Counted from the stretch's first letter, positions 1-10,468 are shown. The stretch is 64,000 nucleotides of DNA from Aphelocoma coerulescens (GCF_041296385.1 NW_027183609.1:1-64000); one strand, 5' to 3'. The notes: generated by a model from the letters alone, not told the origin. Numbers and translations are program-made.

Positions 1-1470
1 TTGAGGAATCACGAAAGCCCCCACACACCCTTCCTCCTCTCTCCCTTAGCTTCAGCTATCTGAGCTGGAGTCATACGGTATGGAACATCCCCTTGGCTAA
101 TTGGGGTCAGCTGGCCTGCTTGTGTTCCCTGCCAGGATCTTCTAAATGCTGCTGCTCCCTTTAGCTCTTGGACACCTACTGACACAGAGCTGGGAAAAAA
201 CATCCCCTGGCCGCCAGCTTACAAGGTGAGTTACGCCAAAGTAAGAGCTCTGTGGGAAATCTCTATCCATGCCCATCCTTTTAATCCATCTGTGCACATA
301 GGGGCTGCCCATAGATGTGTCTGGTATCTGAAGAAGGAGTGCACAAGCACCGGGACTGACACTTTCCCTCTCCATGTGCGTTCCACAGCCACGGGTACAC
401 AGACGTGATGGAAAGCCTGGTACAGCCAGAGCCTTCTGTCCCTGCAGAAGGGAGCGCGGCGGGTGGGGGCGGTTGGTGGGCAGCGAGTCCCGGACAGCGG
501 GCGAGATCCGGCTCCACAGGTGCCAGGCCCCGCTAAGGCTTAATGCCGCCTCCTCGGCAACAGCAAAGACCTTCAGCCTCGTCCCTGCCAAGAGGGGCGG
601 TGCTGGCCCGGCCGCACAGCTCGTTTTCCCCACAGGTTGCAGGAGATGAGAACACAACGCTTGCAAACACCGACTGTGAGCCACAGCTCTGGGTGCTCAG
701 CGTTAAGCTCAGCTCTGGGAGCGCTGCACCAAGCTTCAGGGGATGCACTGGGAGCCCGGCTGGGCTCTGCCCTGGGGCCATCCTCCAGGGACAGCTGCAA
801 ACAGGGAGCATTTGGTTGCCACAAAGAGCCAAGCCATGGCTGCAGGGAAGCTGCTCCGGCTGCGGCCTGCACTGTTGTGTGCTGTGCTCTGGGGCTGCTG
901 CTCCCCACAGAGGGGACTGCACTGGGGTGCCAGAGGAGACAGAGAAGCTCCAGCTTAAGCCTAACTGGGCTGGGTGGCTGGGCTGGGAAGAGTGGCGAGG
1001 GTCAAGGGCATTCACAGAGCTCATCCTGCTCTGTGAAGAACGAGGAAAAGGAAGTGGGAAGCCAGCAGTGAGCAGAGCTGAGGCCTGGAGAGCAGCTCTG
1101 AATGACCCCCAAATCTCACCAGACCTCTGAGACATTGCTGTTCTTCAGCCAGTGACAACATGAGTCCCTAAACCTGGGGCTCACTCTTCCTCGTGGCCAG
1201 GGGCATCAAGGAAGGCTACAGTGCAATGGGGACTGCGGTGAGCTGGGAACTCACTGGGGGAAAGAGGGAGCACTTGTGGAGCAAAAGGCAGGTGGGGGAG
1301 AGAACTGCTCAGAGAAGAGCTGAGCTTCAGCTTGAGCAAGCTGAAAAATGGCATTGGGGGTCATCCCAGACTGATTTCATCTCAGAACTTATTGAACAAG
1401 TTTGTTATTGGGGGGGTGTCATATTTTCCCCCGGAGGTGCACACTCTGCAAACTTGAGCTGCACTGCCGA
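1..1470. other. No gene recognised; 5' part of duplication A
   Basis: GC-rich sequence with several overlapping open frames on both strands and no codon pattern, domain or splice architecture I can recognise. It is matched by about 25450-27330 in copy B. Relative to B it lacks about 430 bases after position 140. Confidence 0.6.
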
Positions 1471-2760
1471 GCTACTCAAGCACGTCTCTGCTGCAGGTCA
1501 CGGCGTTTCTTCTTTGGCTTCTTGTGGCCCCGGGGCTGAGCCACAGCAGAGCCTTGGTGGAGCCCAGAGCAGCCTCAGCATCCACAGAGCCCGGCTGCAA
1601 GGAGAGAAAGCAGAAAGCACCCGTCAGCTGAAGGCTCCCGTCCCCCTTGTCCCAGCCGCCCGCGGTGCCCAGGCCGTGCTGGCCGCGCTCAGGGCGCTGC
1701 CCAAAGCTGCCCAGCATTGCTGCCTCTGGCAGGAGAGCAGGAGGGCAGGACACGTGCCCAGCCTGCAGCCGGCCGTGGCACAGCCACCTCCTCAGCAGCT
1801 GCCCAGAGCAGGATGCCGCTGTGCTCGCTGCCATCTCCCAAAAGCCCTTATCCCAGCCGTGCCAAGAGGACGGGCACCCACCTCACGCCTCCCGCCGCCA
1901 GAAGAAAAGCTGCTCCCAAACAGTGTCCTCAGCCCTTCTCCAAAGGCATGTCCCATCCATGCCACAGCTGCTCCCAAGCACTTTGCCATCCGGACCAGAC
2001 AGCACCTAGAATGCTTCCTTTGGAAAAACAAACCATAAATCAATGAAAAGAGATTACAGACAAAAAGGGAAAACAAGGAAAAAGGTAAAAAATCTTCTCC
2101 CTGCTGGGCCTTGAGGAAGGTCCAAGCCTGCCATGCGAGGGAAAACCCCACCCACGGGCCAGGGCAGCCCACGCTTTCTGCCTTCCCCCTGCACTGCCCC
2201 CAAAAGTCATGCTGAGCCCAAAGCAAACAAGGGCACTGGAGCAGCCCAAGCCCTTCCTTGCCTGCAGAGCAAAGCAGCCCATGCACAGCTTCTGGTGTCC
2301 AACCTCTGCTCCCACCATGGGGCTTTGTTTGTGTCGGGCTGGCTGCCCCAGCCCCAGCCCCAGCGCGGGCCACGGTGGGTGCTGGGGGCTGTTGGCAGGG
2401 CCAGGAGCAGACTCCCAGTTCAAAACCAGCCCAGCCCATCCCCCCAGCCCTGCCAAAAAGCAGCTTGGCAGCCGACTGAAGAATTGGTTGCATCCGCCCC
2501 AGCAAAGGGGGAAACCTTTGCTTCCCGGCCAGGCTGTGCAATGCACAAATCTGGGAGCATCCCCCTGCGTGTGGACTCATCTGCAAATTTGCTGTGGAGC
2601 CTGGCTTTGGAGAAGGTGCCACAATTGAAGTCCATCATCTTCAGCTTGCCAGGTGGAGGAAGAGCTTGTCATCCTTGATGTCACCCTCCATGTCTCCAGC
2701 AGCAGCAGCCGCACCTGCCACAGCTTCTCCAGGGGCTCCTTCTTCCCTGGGGCTGGAGCA
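1470..2760 (-). pseudogene. PIM-like kinase relic (3' half of exon 3 plus flanking intron-like DNA), copy A
   Basis: On the minus strand around 2581-2700 there is a degraded counterpart of PIM exon 3: a stretch reading DIKDDKLFLHLAS, then a one-base shift, then KLKMMDFNCGTF, which corresponds to the HRD-to-DFG segment of the intact kinase upstream. The Gly of the DFG motif is missing (DFN), and the expected splice donor after the exon is AT instead of GT at 2579-2580. The region to about 1470 matches the DNA that follows a related relic at 44886-45360. It lies directly downstream of the last exon of the intact gene and looks like debris from an older tandem copy. A basic stretch near 1480-1510 (KKPKKKRRD on the minus strand) has no identified parent. 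Confidence 0.7.
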
Positions 2761-3020
2761 GGCTGTCAGTGCTCTGCCCAGGGCCCCGGCTGTCGCTGAA
2801 GCAGAACAAGCAAAAGCAGCTGGCATGGGGGCCACCAGTGCTGGGAAGAGCAGCTCAGCTCCAGCAGCAGGGCTGCGCATGCCCAGCTGAGGAGCCCTGT
2901 GCAGCGATTCAGGCAGGACAAAATCTCTGCCTTTCTTTGCTGCTTCCTGCCAAGGCGCGTGTGCAGCTGGAACTTACCGGCTCCCTGGGTCAAAGCGTGC
3001 ACGTGGCTCTCTCCCTTCTC

Positions 3021-5521
3021 CTATGGCATGTGAATATCCTGCATCCAAGGATCACAGGACAGGTCTTCTAATGAGGGCCTTTCTGAGGAGAGCACGGTTA
3101 AACACCGTCGGATGAGATCCTGGCACTCTGCGGAGAGAAAGCAGAAAGCGCCAGTCAGTTGCAGAAGGCTCCTGTCCGCTTTGCCCCACTCTTGCCATGG
3201 CCAGGCCGTGCTGCGTGTGCTCAGGGCTGTGCCTAAACTTTGCCATCAATTCTTTCTTTTGGAGAGCAGGAGAGCAGGACATTGCCACCTGCTCAGCAGC
3301 TGCCAGTGCGGGATGCTCCTGAGCCCGCTGTTGTCTCCCAGCACTGCTATTCCCCCCGTGCTGCAGAGACGAGGATCCACCTGGAGAGAGCCGTCGTGGG
3401 AGCGAGAGCCGGCCCCAGGTGCTGTGCCAGCCCCTCCTGAAAGGGTGCTCCCCGCAGACCATCTGGTGCAGCACGATGCCCAGGGACCAGACGGTCGCTG
3501 CCTCGCCGTGGTACCAGCCTAACAGGGTCCATTCCGGGGGGCTGTAGGACGGTGTTCCTATGGAATAGAGGTGGAGTTCTTCAGGGGGACGCTGCCTGCT
3601 CCCAGAGCCTCGCCCCAGCATCCCTGGGCATGCGGGGGCCGCAGCAGCGGCACGCGGCGTGACCCGCTGCCCTCTCGCCAGCACCTGGGACTTGCGTACA
3701 AACTGGGGGTTGGAAAAGAAGCCGCTGGTGTCGCAAGAGGGCAGCGGAAGCCCTGGCAAGGCCCGAGCATTCCATGCAAAGGAAAAACCCACTTGGTGCT
3801 GGGGAAAAACCACGCTTTCATCCTCCCTGCCTGCACTGCCCCAGAAACCATTCTTAAGCCAAGGCAAGCACGGGCAGCAGAGCAGTCCGAGCCCTGTCTC
3901 GCCTGCACACCAAACGGGCTGGAGCACAGGTTCTGGGCCCCCCTCTCTGCTACCCCCACCCACGGGTGTTTCTGTGACGCTGGCTGCCCCAGCCCCAGCG
4001 CCAGTCCTGGGCAGAGTGGCTGGCGAAGGCTGCCAGCAAGGCTGGAAAATAGCCCTTCAGCCAGCGCCGCTCAAAAGCAGCTCAGCTGAAGACTCCGGCT
4101 GCCATGACTGGCAGCAAAAGGGAGAATCCCCCCTGCCACAGCTGGCTTTGGGCTGTGAGATGTTGGGCCGTGAGATGTTGGGCTGTGAGATGCCGCTACC
4201 AGGAGCCTCCCCCTGCGTGGGCTCACCTGCAAAGCTGGTGTAGGCTGCGGCTTGCAGGTAGGTGCCACAGCCAAAGTCGATGAGTTTGGCCTGCCCGGTT
4301 GCCAGGTCAACCAGGATGTTCTCCGGTTTGATGTCCCGGTGCAGGACCCCGCAGCTGGTGCAGTGCCGCACGGCCTCCAGCACCTGGCGGAACAGGTGCC
4401 GCGCCACCTCCTCGCACAGGAAGCCCCGTGCCCAAATGAAGTGAAGGAGGTCCTGAGACCGCTCCGGGCGCTCCAGCACCATCACCACGTTGTTGGGGAG
4501 CTCCAGCCACTCGTGGAGCTGGACGATGCCAGGGAAGCCAGCGGACACCTTGTCCAGCAGCACGATCTCCAGTGGTGCTCGGGTGCCGTCGGGCTGTGGG
4601 AGGAGCACGGTGCTGTCAGCGGAGCTGATGCCGTGCCGGGGCTCGGGAAGCCCTCAGCCAGCCGGGGACGCTCTGCGCGCTCCGCTGGCCCCACGGCCGC
4701 TCTCCCTCGAAGTGTTCTGGCGGCTTCCACCCTGCCGGGCCTCGGCTCATCCCCGCCCGTCGCGCCCCGGCTTCTCCCGCTGCCCCTCGCTCACTCACCA
4801 GCTCGCCCCAATGGCCGATGCGGTTCCGCGGCACCCGTTTGATGGCCACCTGCAAGGCAAGGGGAGCAGCGGGCTGAGCTCGCCGCCCGCCGTGCCCAGC
4901 CCCATGCTCCTTCTCCTCCTCCTTTGCCCCCCGCCTCCTGCGCCCGCCGCCGGCCCCGCCACTCACCGGGGCGCCGTCCGAGAGCCGCGTGGCCGCGAAG
5001 ACGCTGCCGAAGCCGCCGCGCCCCAGCAGCGAACCCAGCCGGTAGCGCTCCTTCAGGCCCTGCTGCGCCTTCCGTGCCCGCGAGACGCGGCCGTCAGCGC
5101 TCGGCCCGGGGCCAGGAACGGCCCCCGAGCGCCGCTCAACCGCCCCGGGCCGGCCATCCCCACATGGGGGCTCTTTTGGAGGGGCCACCGGCGGCTCGGG
5201 GCCGGCGACCGCGCTCAAGAGCGGCGGAGCTCGGAGCGGGGAAGACGCTGCGGAGGCGGCGGGAGCGGCCGCGCCGCCTGTGTCCCCGGCGGGCCCCGGG
5301 AGGAGCCGAGGCCGGGACCGGGGCCGGGGCCGGGGCCGGGGTAGGGGTCGGGCCAGCCGGAGCCAGGGGCTGGCGATGCTGCCCAGGAGCCAGGCACTGA
5401 TGCCCGCCCAGCAGCGCCACAGCCAGGACGGCGAGAGCCGGGCGGAGGCGGGACCGCGGCGGGACGCCCGGGGGCGGGGAGGGGGCAGCCCCGCCCGGGG
5501 CCGGGGGCGGGCCGGGGGCAT
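3021..5521 (-). CDS. PIM1-like serine/threonine kinase, copy A, five exons, intact
   Basis: Exons on the minus strand are 5521-4967, 4849-4799, 4593-4227, 3557-3381 and 3127-3021 (stop TAG at 3021-3023). All introns are GT..AG, phases agree, and the product is 418 residues. The kinase domain begins near residue 160: glycine loop GRGGFGSVF (167-175), VAIK with Lys189, Glu211, the PIM-type hinge ERPE (243-246), HRDIKPEN with Asp289, DFG 308-310, SPPEW 330-334 and WSLGI 348-352. All key catalytic residues are present. PIM kinases are constitutively active, Pro-containing-hinge kinases in cytokine survival signalling. The 157-residue N-terminal extension is Arg/Pro-rich with a hydrophobic segment at 33-57, recalling the longer membrane-associated PIM1 isoform. 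The start at 5521 was chosen because MPPARP begins the songbird family as I know it; the frame stays open upstream to 5980. The gene belongs to the family expanded in songbirds. Confidence 0.92.
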
Positions 5522-5900
5522 GGCCCGGCCGGGCCTGGGGAGAGGGAGGCCGCGGGAGGGGGGGTTGGGGAACGAAAGGGAGAGCGGGAGAGGGTGCGAG
5601 ACACTGGGAGAGGGAGAGGAGGAGCAGGAGAAGGGACGCAGAGGGTTCGTGGACTCGCTGCTTTTGTGCTGCTGCCGCTGCTGCCGCTGCTGCCGCTGCT
5701 GCCGCTGCTGCCGCTGAAGCGCTGGGAGCGTTTGTCCGCGTGTCCGTGTGTCCGGTGCCCGTGTGTCCGTTCCCCCCCGCGCGCCCCACGGCCGAGCCCC
5801 GCGCGCCCCGGGGCAGCACGGGCCGCTCCGCTCCGGGGCCGAGGCGGAGTCCCGGAGCATCTCTTCCTCCCGCAGCCACACCAAACCCGCTCGGCCATTG
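4600..5900 (-). promoter_or_regulatory. CpG island and likely promoter of PIM1-like copy A
   Basis: Very CpG-dense sequence covers exons 1-2 and about 380 bases upstream of the chosen start. An inverted CCAAT box (attgg on the plus strand, 5897-5901) lies near its upstream edge. No TATA box is obvious. An island promoter is inferred. Confidence 0.5.
5665..5717. repeat. CTGCTGCCG tandem repeat in PIM1-like 5' leader, copy A
   Basis: Five to six near-perfect copies of the nine-base unit CTGCTGCCG lie about 150 bases upstream of the chosen start codon (minus strand CGGCAGCAG). The repeat would code for Gln, Ser-Gly or Ala runs depending on frame. I treat it as 5' leader, not protein. Confidence 0.8.
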
Positions 5901-6024
5901 GGAGCAGTTTTGCACACGTTTCCCTTTGAAGGGCTCCTCTCTACCCCCATTTCCAAGGAGTCTCCCTGGGGTTTTGGCACCTGCAGCGACAGGGCAGCGA
6001 TTGGGCTTCAAAGTGCAAGAAAGA

Positions 6025-6245
6025 CATGGAGGGGCTGGAGCACGTCCAGAGATGGGAATGGAGCTGGGGAAGGCTCTGGAGGACTTCTGAGGGGCAGCTG
6101 AGGGATCTGAGGGGGCTGAGCCTGGAGGAAAGGAGGCTCAGGGGGGACCTGGCTCTCTCCAAGTCCCTGACAGGAGGGGGCAGCCAGGAGGGGTGGGGCT
6201 CTGCTGCCAAGGGAAAGCACGAGAGGAAATGGGCTCGGGGGAACT
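6025..6245 (+). mobile_element. CR1 LINE fragment, copy A
   Basis: The stretch matches, from memory, the conserved part of avian CR1 elements: the block around gagatgggaatggagctgg, then a segment with aggaggctcaggggggacct and agtccctgacaggagggggc. It is 5'- and 3'-truncated, with no reading frame worth annotating. It is present at the same place in copy B. Confidence 0.75.
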
Positions 6246-6809
6246 CTTGGGGTGGATGGTGGGGAAATTCTCATCCTCCGTGTCTCGACAAAGGGGGAGG
6301 GGGGCAGGGGTGGGGCACGACCTAGGGACACGGGGGTGGTGACGCTGGGCTGGGGACACGGGAAAGGGCACGGGAAGCCAAAGCCCCGCTGAGCGCTGGC
6401 GCTGGGCTGGCACGGGGTGAGCCGGCAGCAGGGCCCCGCAGCCCTGAGGGACTCGCCCTGACGGCTGGGGAGTATTGATCCCGGTCTCTAAAAAATGAGA
6501 CTCAGTAAAATATCATTAAAAGGTGCCTCCTTCTCCTTCTCCTCCTCCCCCATCCTTTCTCCTGCTCCCCCCGGGCCCAGCGCCCACCCTTGGCCCCCCG
6601 TTTTCCCAGCGCGGTCGCATCCCGCGGGAGGAGCCGGGATGGAGCCGGGATGGAGCCGGGAGAGGTCGGGCTGGGGCAGGGCTGGGCTCTGGGCCCGGCC
6701 TGGGCGCCCCCCACGCGCCCCCTCCTCAAATTCCCCTGGCGGGGGGCGCTGGGAGCGAGGGGGGGCGCAGGCGGGGTCCGGGTGGGGAGCGCTGAGCGCT
6801 GCGGGTCTG

Positions 6810-6853
6810 CCTGGCAACTGGTGAGTCACCAGCGCCGCGCGCTCTGATTGGCT
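6810..6853 (+). promoter_or_regulatory. MHC class II X1-X2-Y promoter module, copy A (orphan)
   Basis: An X1-like box CCTGGCAACTGG (6810-6821) is followed by an X2-like TGAGTCAC (6822-6829) and a Y box CTGATTGGCT (6844-6853). The 15-base gap between X2 and the inverted CCAAT of the Y box equals that in the mammalian DRA promoter as I recall it. In MHC class II genes this module is bound by RFX, CREB/ATF and NF-Y and recruits CIITA. Order and orientation predict transcription to the right, but no class II exon 1 follows; instead the module faces the tail of a class II gene on the other strand. I see no convincing S box. Confidence 0.7.
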
Positions 6854-7312
6854 GAAGGTTGTTCAACGCCTTCTCTGATTATCTGATACTCGCGGGGGAT
6901 TTTGGTTGGTCGTTGGGGGCTGTGGGGCGGCTTAGGGGGGGGTCTCTGCGCCTTTGGGGTTCGCTGGGTGCCGATTTGGGGTTCAGGTGCCTCCCAAGGG
7001 CCCCCCGGGGGGGGGGGGTGACACAGGGGTGACACACGGGGGTCCCCATTCTCGATCCATCCTGGGGCCGGTTCTGCCCCCTCCACTCTCGGTCCCCCCG
7101 CGGGATCCCCCAAAGTCCCTTCCCACTGTTTCCCAATAAACGGGACCGGGGCGAACTGGGAAGCCTTCCTGGAAACACTGGGAGCAGCCGGGCAGGGGCA
7201 GAGTGACAGCGGGGCTGGGGGGGACACACGACCCCCAAAATCAGCGCGGGGATGGAGCGGGGGGTCCCGGCCGGGCCCGAGGCCACGGGGAGGGGCTGCG
7301 GCCACCGGTGGC

Positions 7313-7500
7313 TCAGGAGCTCTGTGGGCAGAGCAAAGGGGGTGACACCGGGCTGGGGGGCCCCGGGGGACCTCAGAGCTCCGGGGGAGGGGGGACACGA
7401 CCCCCGGGCCCCTCCCGTCACCTGCTTGCGCAGGTAGAAGCCGAGCCCCAGCGCCACGAAGACAAAGCCCAACACGAAGCCCCCGATCCCCGTCAGCATC
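7313..7500 (-). pseudogene. MHC class II beta chain, last two exons only, copy A
   Basis: The minus strand encodes the class II beta transmembrane segment MLTGIGGFVLGFVF.. (start codon position 7497-7499) ending in LRKQ at a GT donor (exon edge 7422). After a short intron with acceptor CCCACAG comes the final exon, AGCTCCTGA (7321-7313), reading Ser-Ser-stop. This matches the transmembrane and cytoplasmic end of passerine class II beta chains. Upstream, where the beta-2 Ig-domain exon should be, there is only C-rich sequence and an ACTGGGA minisatellite, so exons 1-3 are missing. I regard it as a truncated gene tail. It is repeated in copy B. Confidence 0.85.
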
Positions 7501-7559
7501 TTGGGGGGTGGAGGGGCAGCTTTGGGGGGGGGGCGGACGGCAGAAGGATCCGGAAAACG

Positions 7560-8310
7560 GCGGCGGCTGACGGGAAGGGACCGGAATGGACTGGGACAGA
7601 ATGGGATGGACTGGGACAGAATGGGATGGACTAGGACAGAATGGGACAGGAGGATACACTGGCACCAGGATCAGGACTGGACAGGGCCAGATTTGGAGCA
7701 CCAGGGATTATACTGGGATATATTGGGACCACACTGAGGGTTACTGGGAACATACTGAGGCCCAATGGGTGCTGCTGGGATATACTGGGAGTGATTTGCA
7801 TCATACTGGGAATGACTGGGATTGTACTGGGAGTGACTGGAACCACAGTGGTGGTGAAAGGGCACAATTGGAAAGATGCAGGGGGCAATTGGGATCATCC
7901 TGGGAGCAGCTGGTCCATACTGGGGTCATAGTGGGATCATAGTGGGAGTGACAGGGTCATGTTGCAGTGACTGGCATAGTGCTGGGAGTATCTGGGAGTG
8001 ACTGGGATCATACTGGGGGTGACAGGGATCAAACCAGACTCATACTGGGAAGTTACCTGGAATCATCCTGGGGGTGACTGGACTCATACTGGGATCATGC
8101 TTTGAGCAACTGGGTCCATGATGGGGCAAAAGGCATCATAGAGGGACTGAATGGGAGTGGCTGGGTTCATACTGGAAGTGACTGGGGCTGTACCTTACTC
8201 CTACTGGGAGGGACTGAGAGTGAAAGGAACCATACAGGACATGACTGGGAACAACTGGGACCATGTTGGGGGCAAGTGGGATCTTCTTGGGAATGACTGG
8301 GAACATAAAA
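7560..8310. repeat. ACTGGGA-type degenerate minisatellite
   Basis: About 750 bases of degenerate 15-35 base units sharing ACTGGGA or ACTGGGAGTGACTGGGATCAT. The left edge holds near-perfect gactgggacagaatgggat repeats. The array directly replaces the upstream part of the class II beta gene, and the homology between duplications A and B ends inside it, so it is a likely breakpoint. A related array in the opposite sense is at 22570-22745. Confidence 0.88.
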
Positions 8311-9850
8311 GCTTGAGTGGAGTTTTTATCCCGTGGCATTCCTGGGGAGCAGCGGCAGCTCCGTGCCCCCAGCCCGGGGGGTGGGAGCAGGGGAACCGGT
8401 GGCAGCATCTTCGGGGCACAGCCGAGGGCTGGGGGGCTCCTCCCCCAATTCATTTTCTCTGCCCAATTCAAATCATCCCCTCCCATTCAAATCCCCTCCG
8501 TTCACATTTTCTCCCCACCATTAAAGTTTCCTTGCCCCAGTTCAACTTTTCTCCCCAATTAAGCCCTGAGGCCCCACCCCATCCCCGGCTCCTCCCAGCA
8601 GGACCCGGCCGGGACCTTCTGGAAACAGCAGCGGAAAGAGTTCAAAAATTCCTCATTACTTCCATCGATTTCCTTGGTTTCCGGGGCATTTTCCTGCGGC
8701 TGCTCCGGGCCAAGGCTGAGGGGTCCCCTCGGGCTCCAGCCCCTTTCCAGACCCTTTTTCCAGCTCCTTTCCTCAGCTGACCCAAAGCTGCGGATTTTGG
8801 GGAGCGGGAAGAGTCGCTCTGCTCGGGGGTCCCCGCAGTGCCCCAGGGAGGCCCCGAGGCCGCAGCGTGGTTCCCTCCGGCCCCTTGGAGTGTTTGGAAT
8901 CTCCAACTCTCAGCAATCGCTGTCCGTGGCATTCAATTCCCCCTGCAGGGTTTTCCCCCAGACCGGCTTTCTTTCCAGAGGGTTTTGTGGTTTCGCTTTG
9001 AGCTGGGGCCTGAGGGCACCGGAGCGGCCGCGGGTGCCGGGGCAGGAAGGGCTGAGGGACAGCAGTGCCCCACAAACCTCCGGGAGGGGGACAAGGGCTG
9101 GAGGGGGCAAAGAGAGAATAAACACAAGATTTTAGAAAAAGAAAAAAATCCAGTAAAATATAGATGATATCTAAAATATAATAAAAAGAACTGAATAAAG
9201 AAAGTAACAGCAGAGCTTCTTCTCCTGGGACTTTGGGTTCCTTGTCCAAGCTCCGAGCTGGGTGTGAGCCAGAAACCAGTGCCTGGGAGAGCCATTGCTG
9301 CTTGAAGGGCTTCCTATGGCCAGAACTAAAGTGTCGAGTATCAAGGAACAGCTTGAGGTTACAGAAGCGCCAGCGCTCCCGTTGGATTCCCTCGTTTGAA
9401 GCTGAAAGCGGAGCTCCATCTGTGACTCTGCTTTGTAAGGATTGAATGTAAAACTCCAGAGCAATCCCCGTTTCCCTCCCTCCTCTGGCCAGCGGCGCAC
9501 GGAGAAGGGATGGGAGTTTCGGTGAGTCCGTGCTTCCCCCGGAGGGACAGGAATCCTTGCCGTGTCCAGCGGGGGTCCCTCCCCAGCCGTGCGGTCACTG
9601 CCCGGCCCGGCCCTGAGGCGCGGGGCAGTCGCGGGGCAGCCGCGCTCCGGCCCCGTCAGCAGCAGCGCCGCTTCGTGCCGGGCAGGAGCGGCAGAAGGAG
9701 CCGGGCGGCGGCGGGGGCTGAATCCCGGCAGGAGGAGGAGGAAGAGGAAGAAGAAGAAGGGGCCAGGTCGGCCTGCGGTGTCCGATGGCCAGGGAGCAGC
9801 GGGGAGGCCTCGGGGAGCGGCGGCGGGCGGGGCTCTGTTGGAGCCGCCCC
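8311..9850. other. No gene recognised
   Basis: Mixed sequence with an AT-rich stretch at 9115-9205 containing AATAAA hexamers on the plus strand (near 9117 and 9193). It may hold old LTR or transposon ends, but I cannot assign a family. I see no MHC beta-2 domain exon or kinase exon. Confidence 0.5.
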
Positions 9851-10468
9851 GAGGGGTTTGTGCCACGCCGGGTCCCTGAAGGAGTCGCTCCGCGGCACGG
9901 GCGGGCTGGGAACATAAGGAAATGAGAAGAGAAGAGAAGAGAAGAGAAGAGAAGAGAAGAGAAGAGAAGAGAAGAGAAGAGAAGAGAAGAGAAGAGAAGA
10001 GAAGAGAAGAGAAGAGAAGAGAAGAGAAGAGAAGAGAAGAGAAGAGAAGAGAAGAGAAGAGAAGAGAAGAGAAGAGAAGAGAAGAGAAGAGAAGAGAAGA
10101 GAAGAGAAGAGAAGAGAAGAGCCGCACCGAGACGCGTCTCCCCCGCCCGCGTCTGAAGGAGCTGCACCGAGGGACGGGCGGAGGTTGAGTAGATTAAAAT
10201 ACAGAGAACAGAGTAAAAGAGAATAAAAAACTGCACCGGGATGTCCGCGGCGCCCGGTGTCACTGACGAGCCCCACGGCGGGACGGGCGCTGTCGGGTGT
10301 GGCCAGAAGGGCAGTGCCGAGGAGGGTGAGAGGTGAGAATAGAAAAAAACAGTAGGGAGAATAGAATAAAATGCAATAAAAGAGCCACACCAGGGAATCT
10401 CCGCAGCCCCGTGTCACTGAAGAGTTGCACCGAGAGAGCGGCGAGAGGTGACGGTGGTGAAAAGTGGA
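9850..10468. repeat. Composite repeat: about four GC-rich units separated by purine/A-rich tracts
   Basis: Related GC-rich blocks recur near 9850-9920, 10122-10185, 10230-10330 and 10390-10450. Each has the order (g/c)CCGGTGTC or GTCCC, then CTGAAGAG or CTGACGAG, then GCACCGAG, then a GGGACGGGCGG-like stretch. They are separated by tracts such as agagaataaaaa and agaatagaataaaatg. In one spacer the tract is a pure GAAGA array. Confidence 0.7.
9924..10121. repeat. Pure GAAGA pentanucleotide array, about 40 copies
   Basis: Uninterrupted GAAGA units across 198 bases. Homopurine on one strand and homopyrimidine on the other. The long Ser-Leu-Phe open frame on the minus strand is a product of the repeat. 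Confidence 0.98.

Larger units (their letters stand above)
1..7650. repeat. Segmental duplication copy A (PIM1-like kinase plus MHC class II tail)
   Basis: This block is repeated in direct orientation at about 25450-33515. The offset is 25859 bases through most of the block, for example exon 5 of the kinase at 3021 and 28880, and 25870 near the MHC exons. The copies differ by scattered single bases, a roughly 430-base stretch present only in B (about 25585-26005), and small indels near 6640 and 32630. The right edge falls inside an ACTGGGA minisatellite; the left edge may lie outside the window. The near identity points to a very recent duplication or gene conversion. Two haplotypes placed in series by the assembler cannot be excluded from sequence alone. 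Confidence 0.93.

Noticed and set aside
4616..5980. 454-codon frame as the true PIM start at 5980
   Set aside because: The upstream part is GC-rich leader with the CTGCTGCCG repeat; family members as I know them start at MPPARP (5521). Kept only as a possible extended form.
9171..10263. Long minus-strand frames rich in Ser-Leu-Phe
   Set aside because: Created by the GAAGA repeat, which has no stop codon in several frames.
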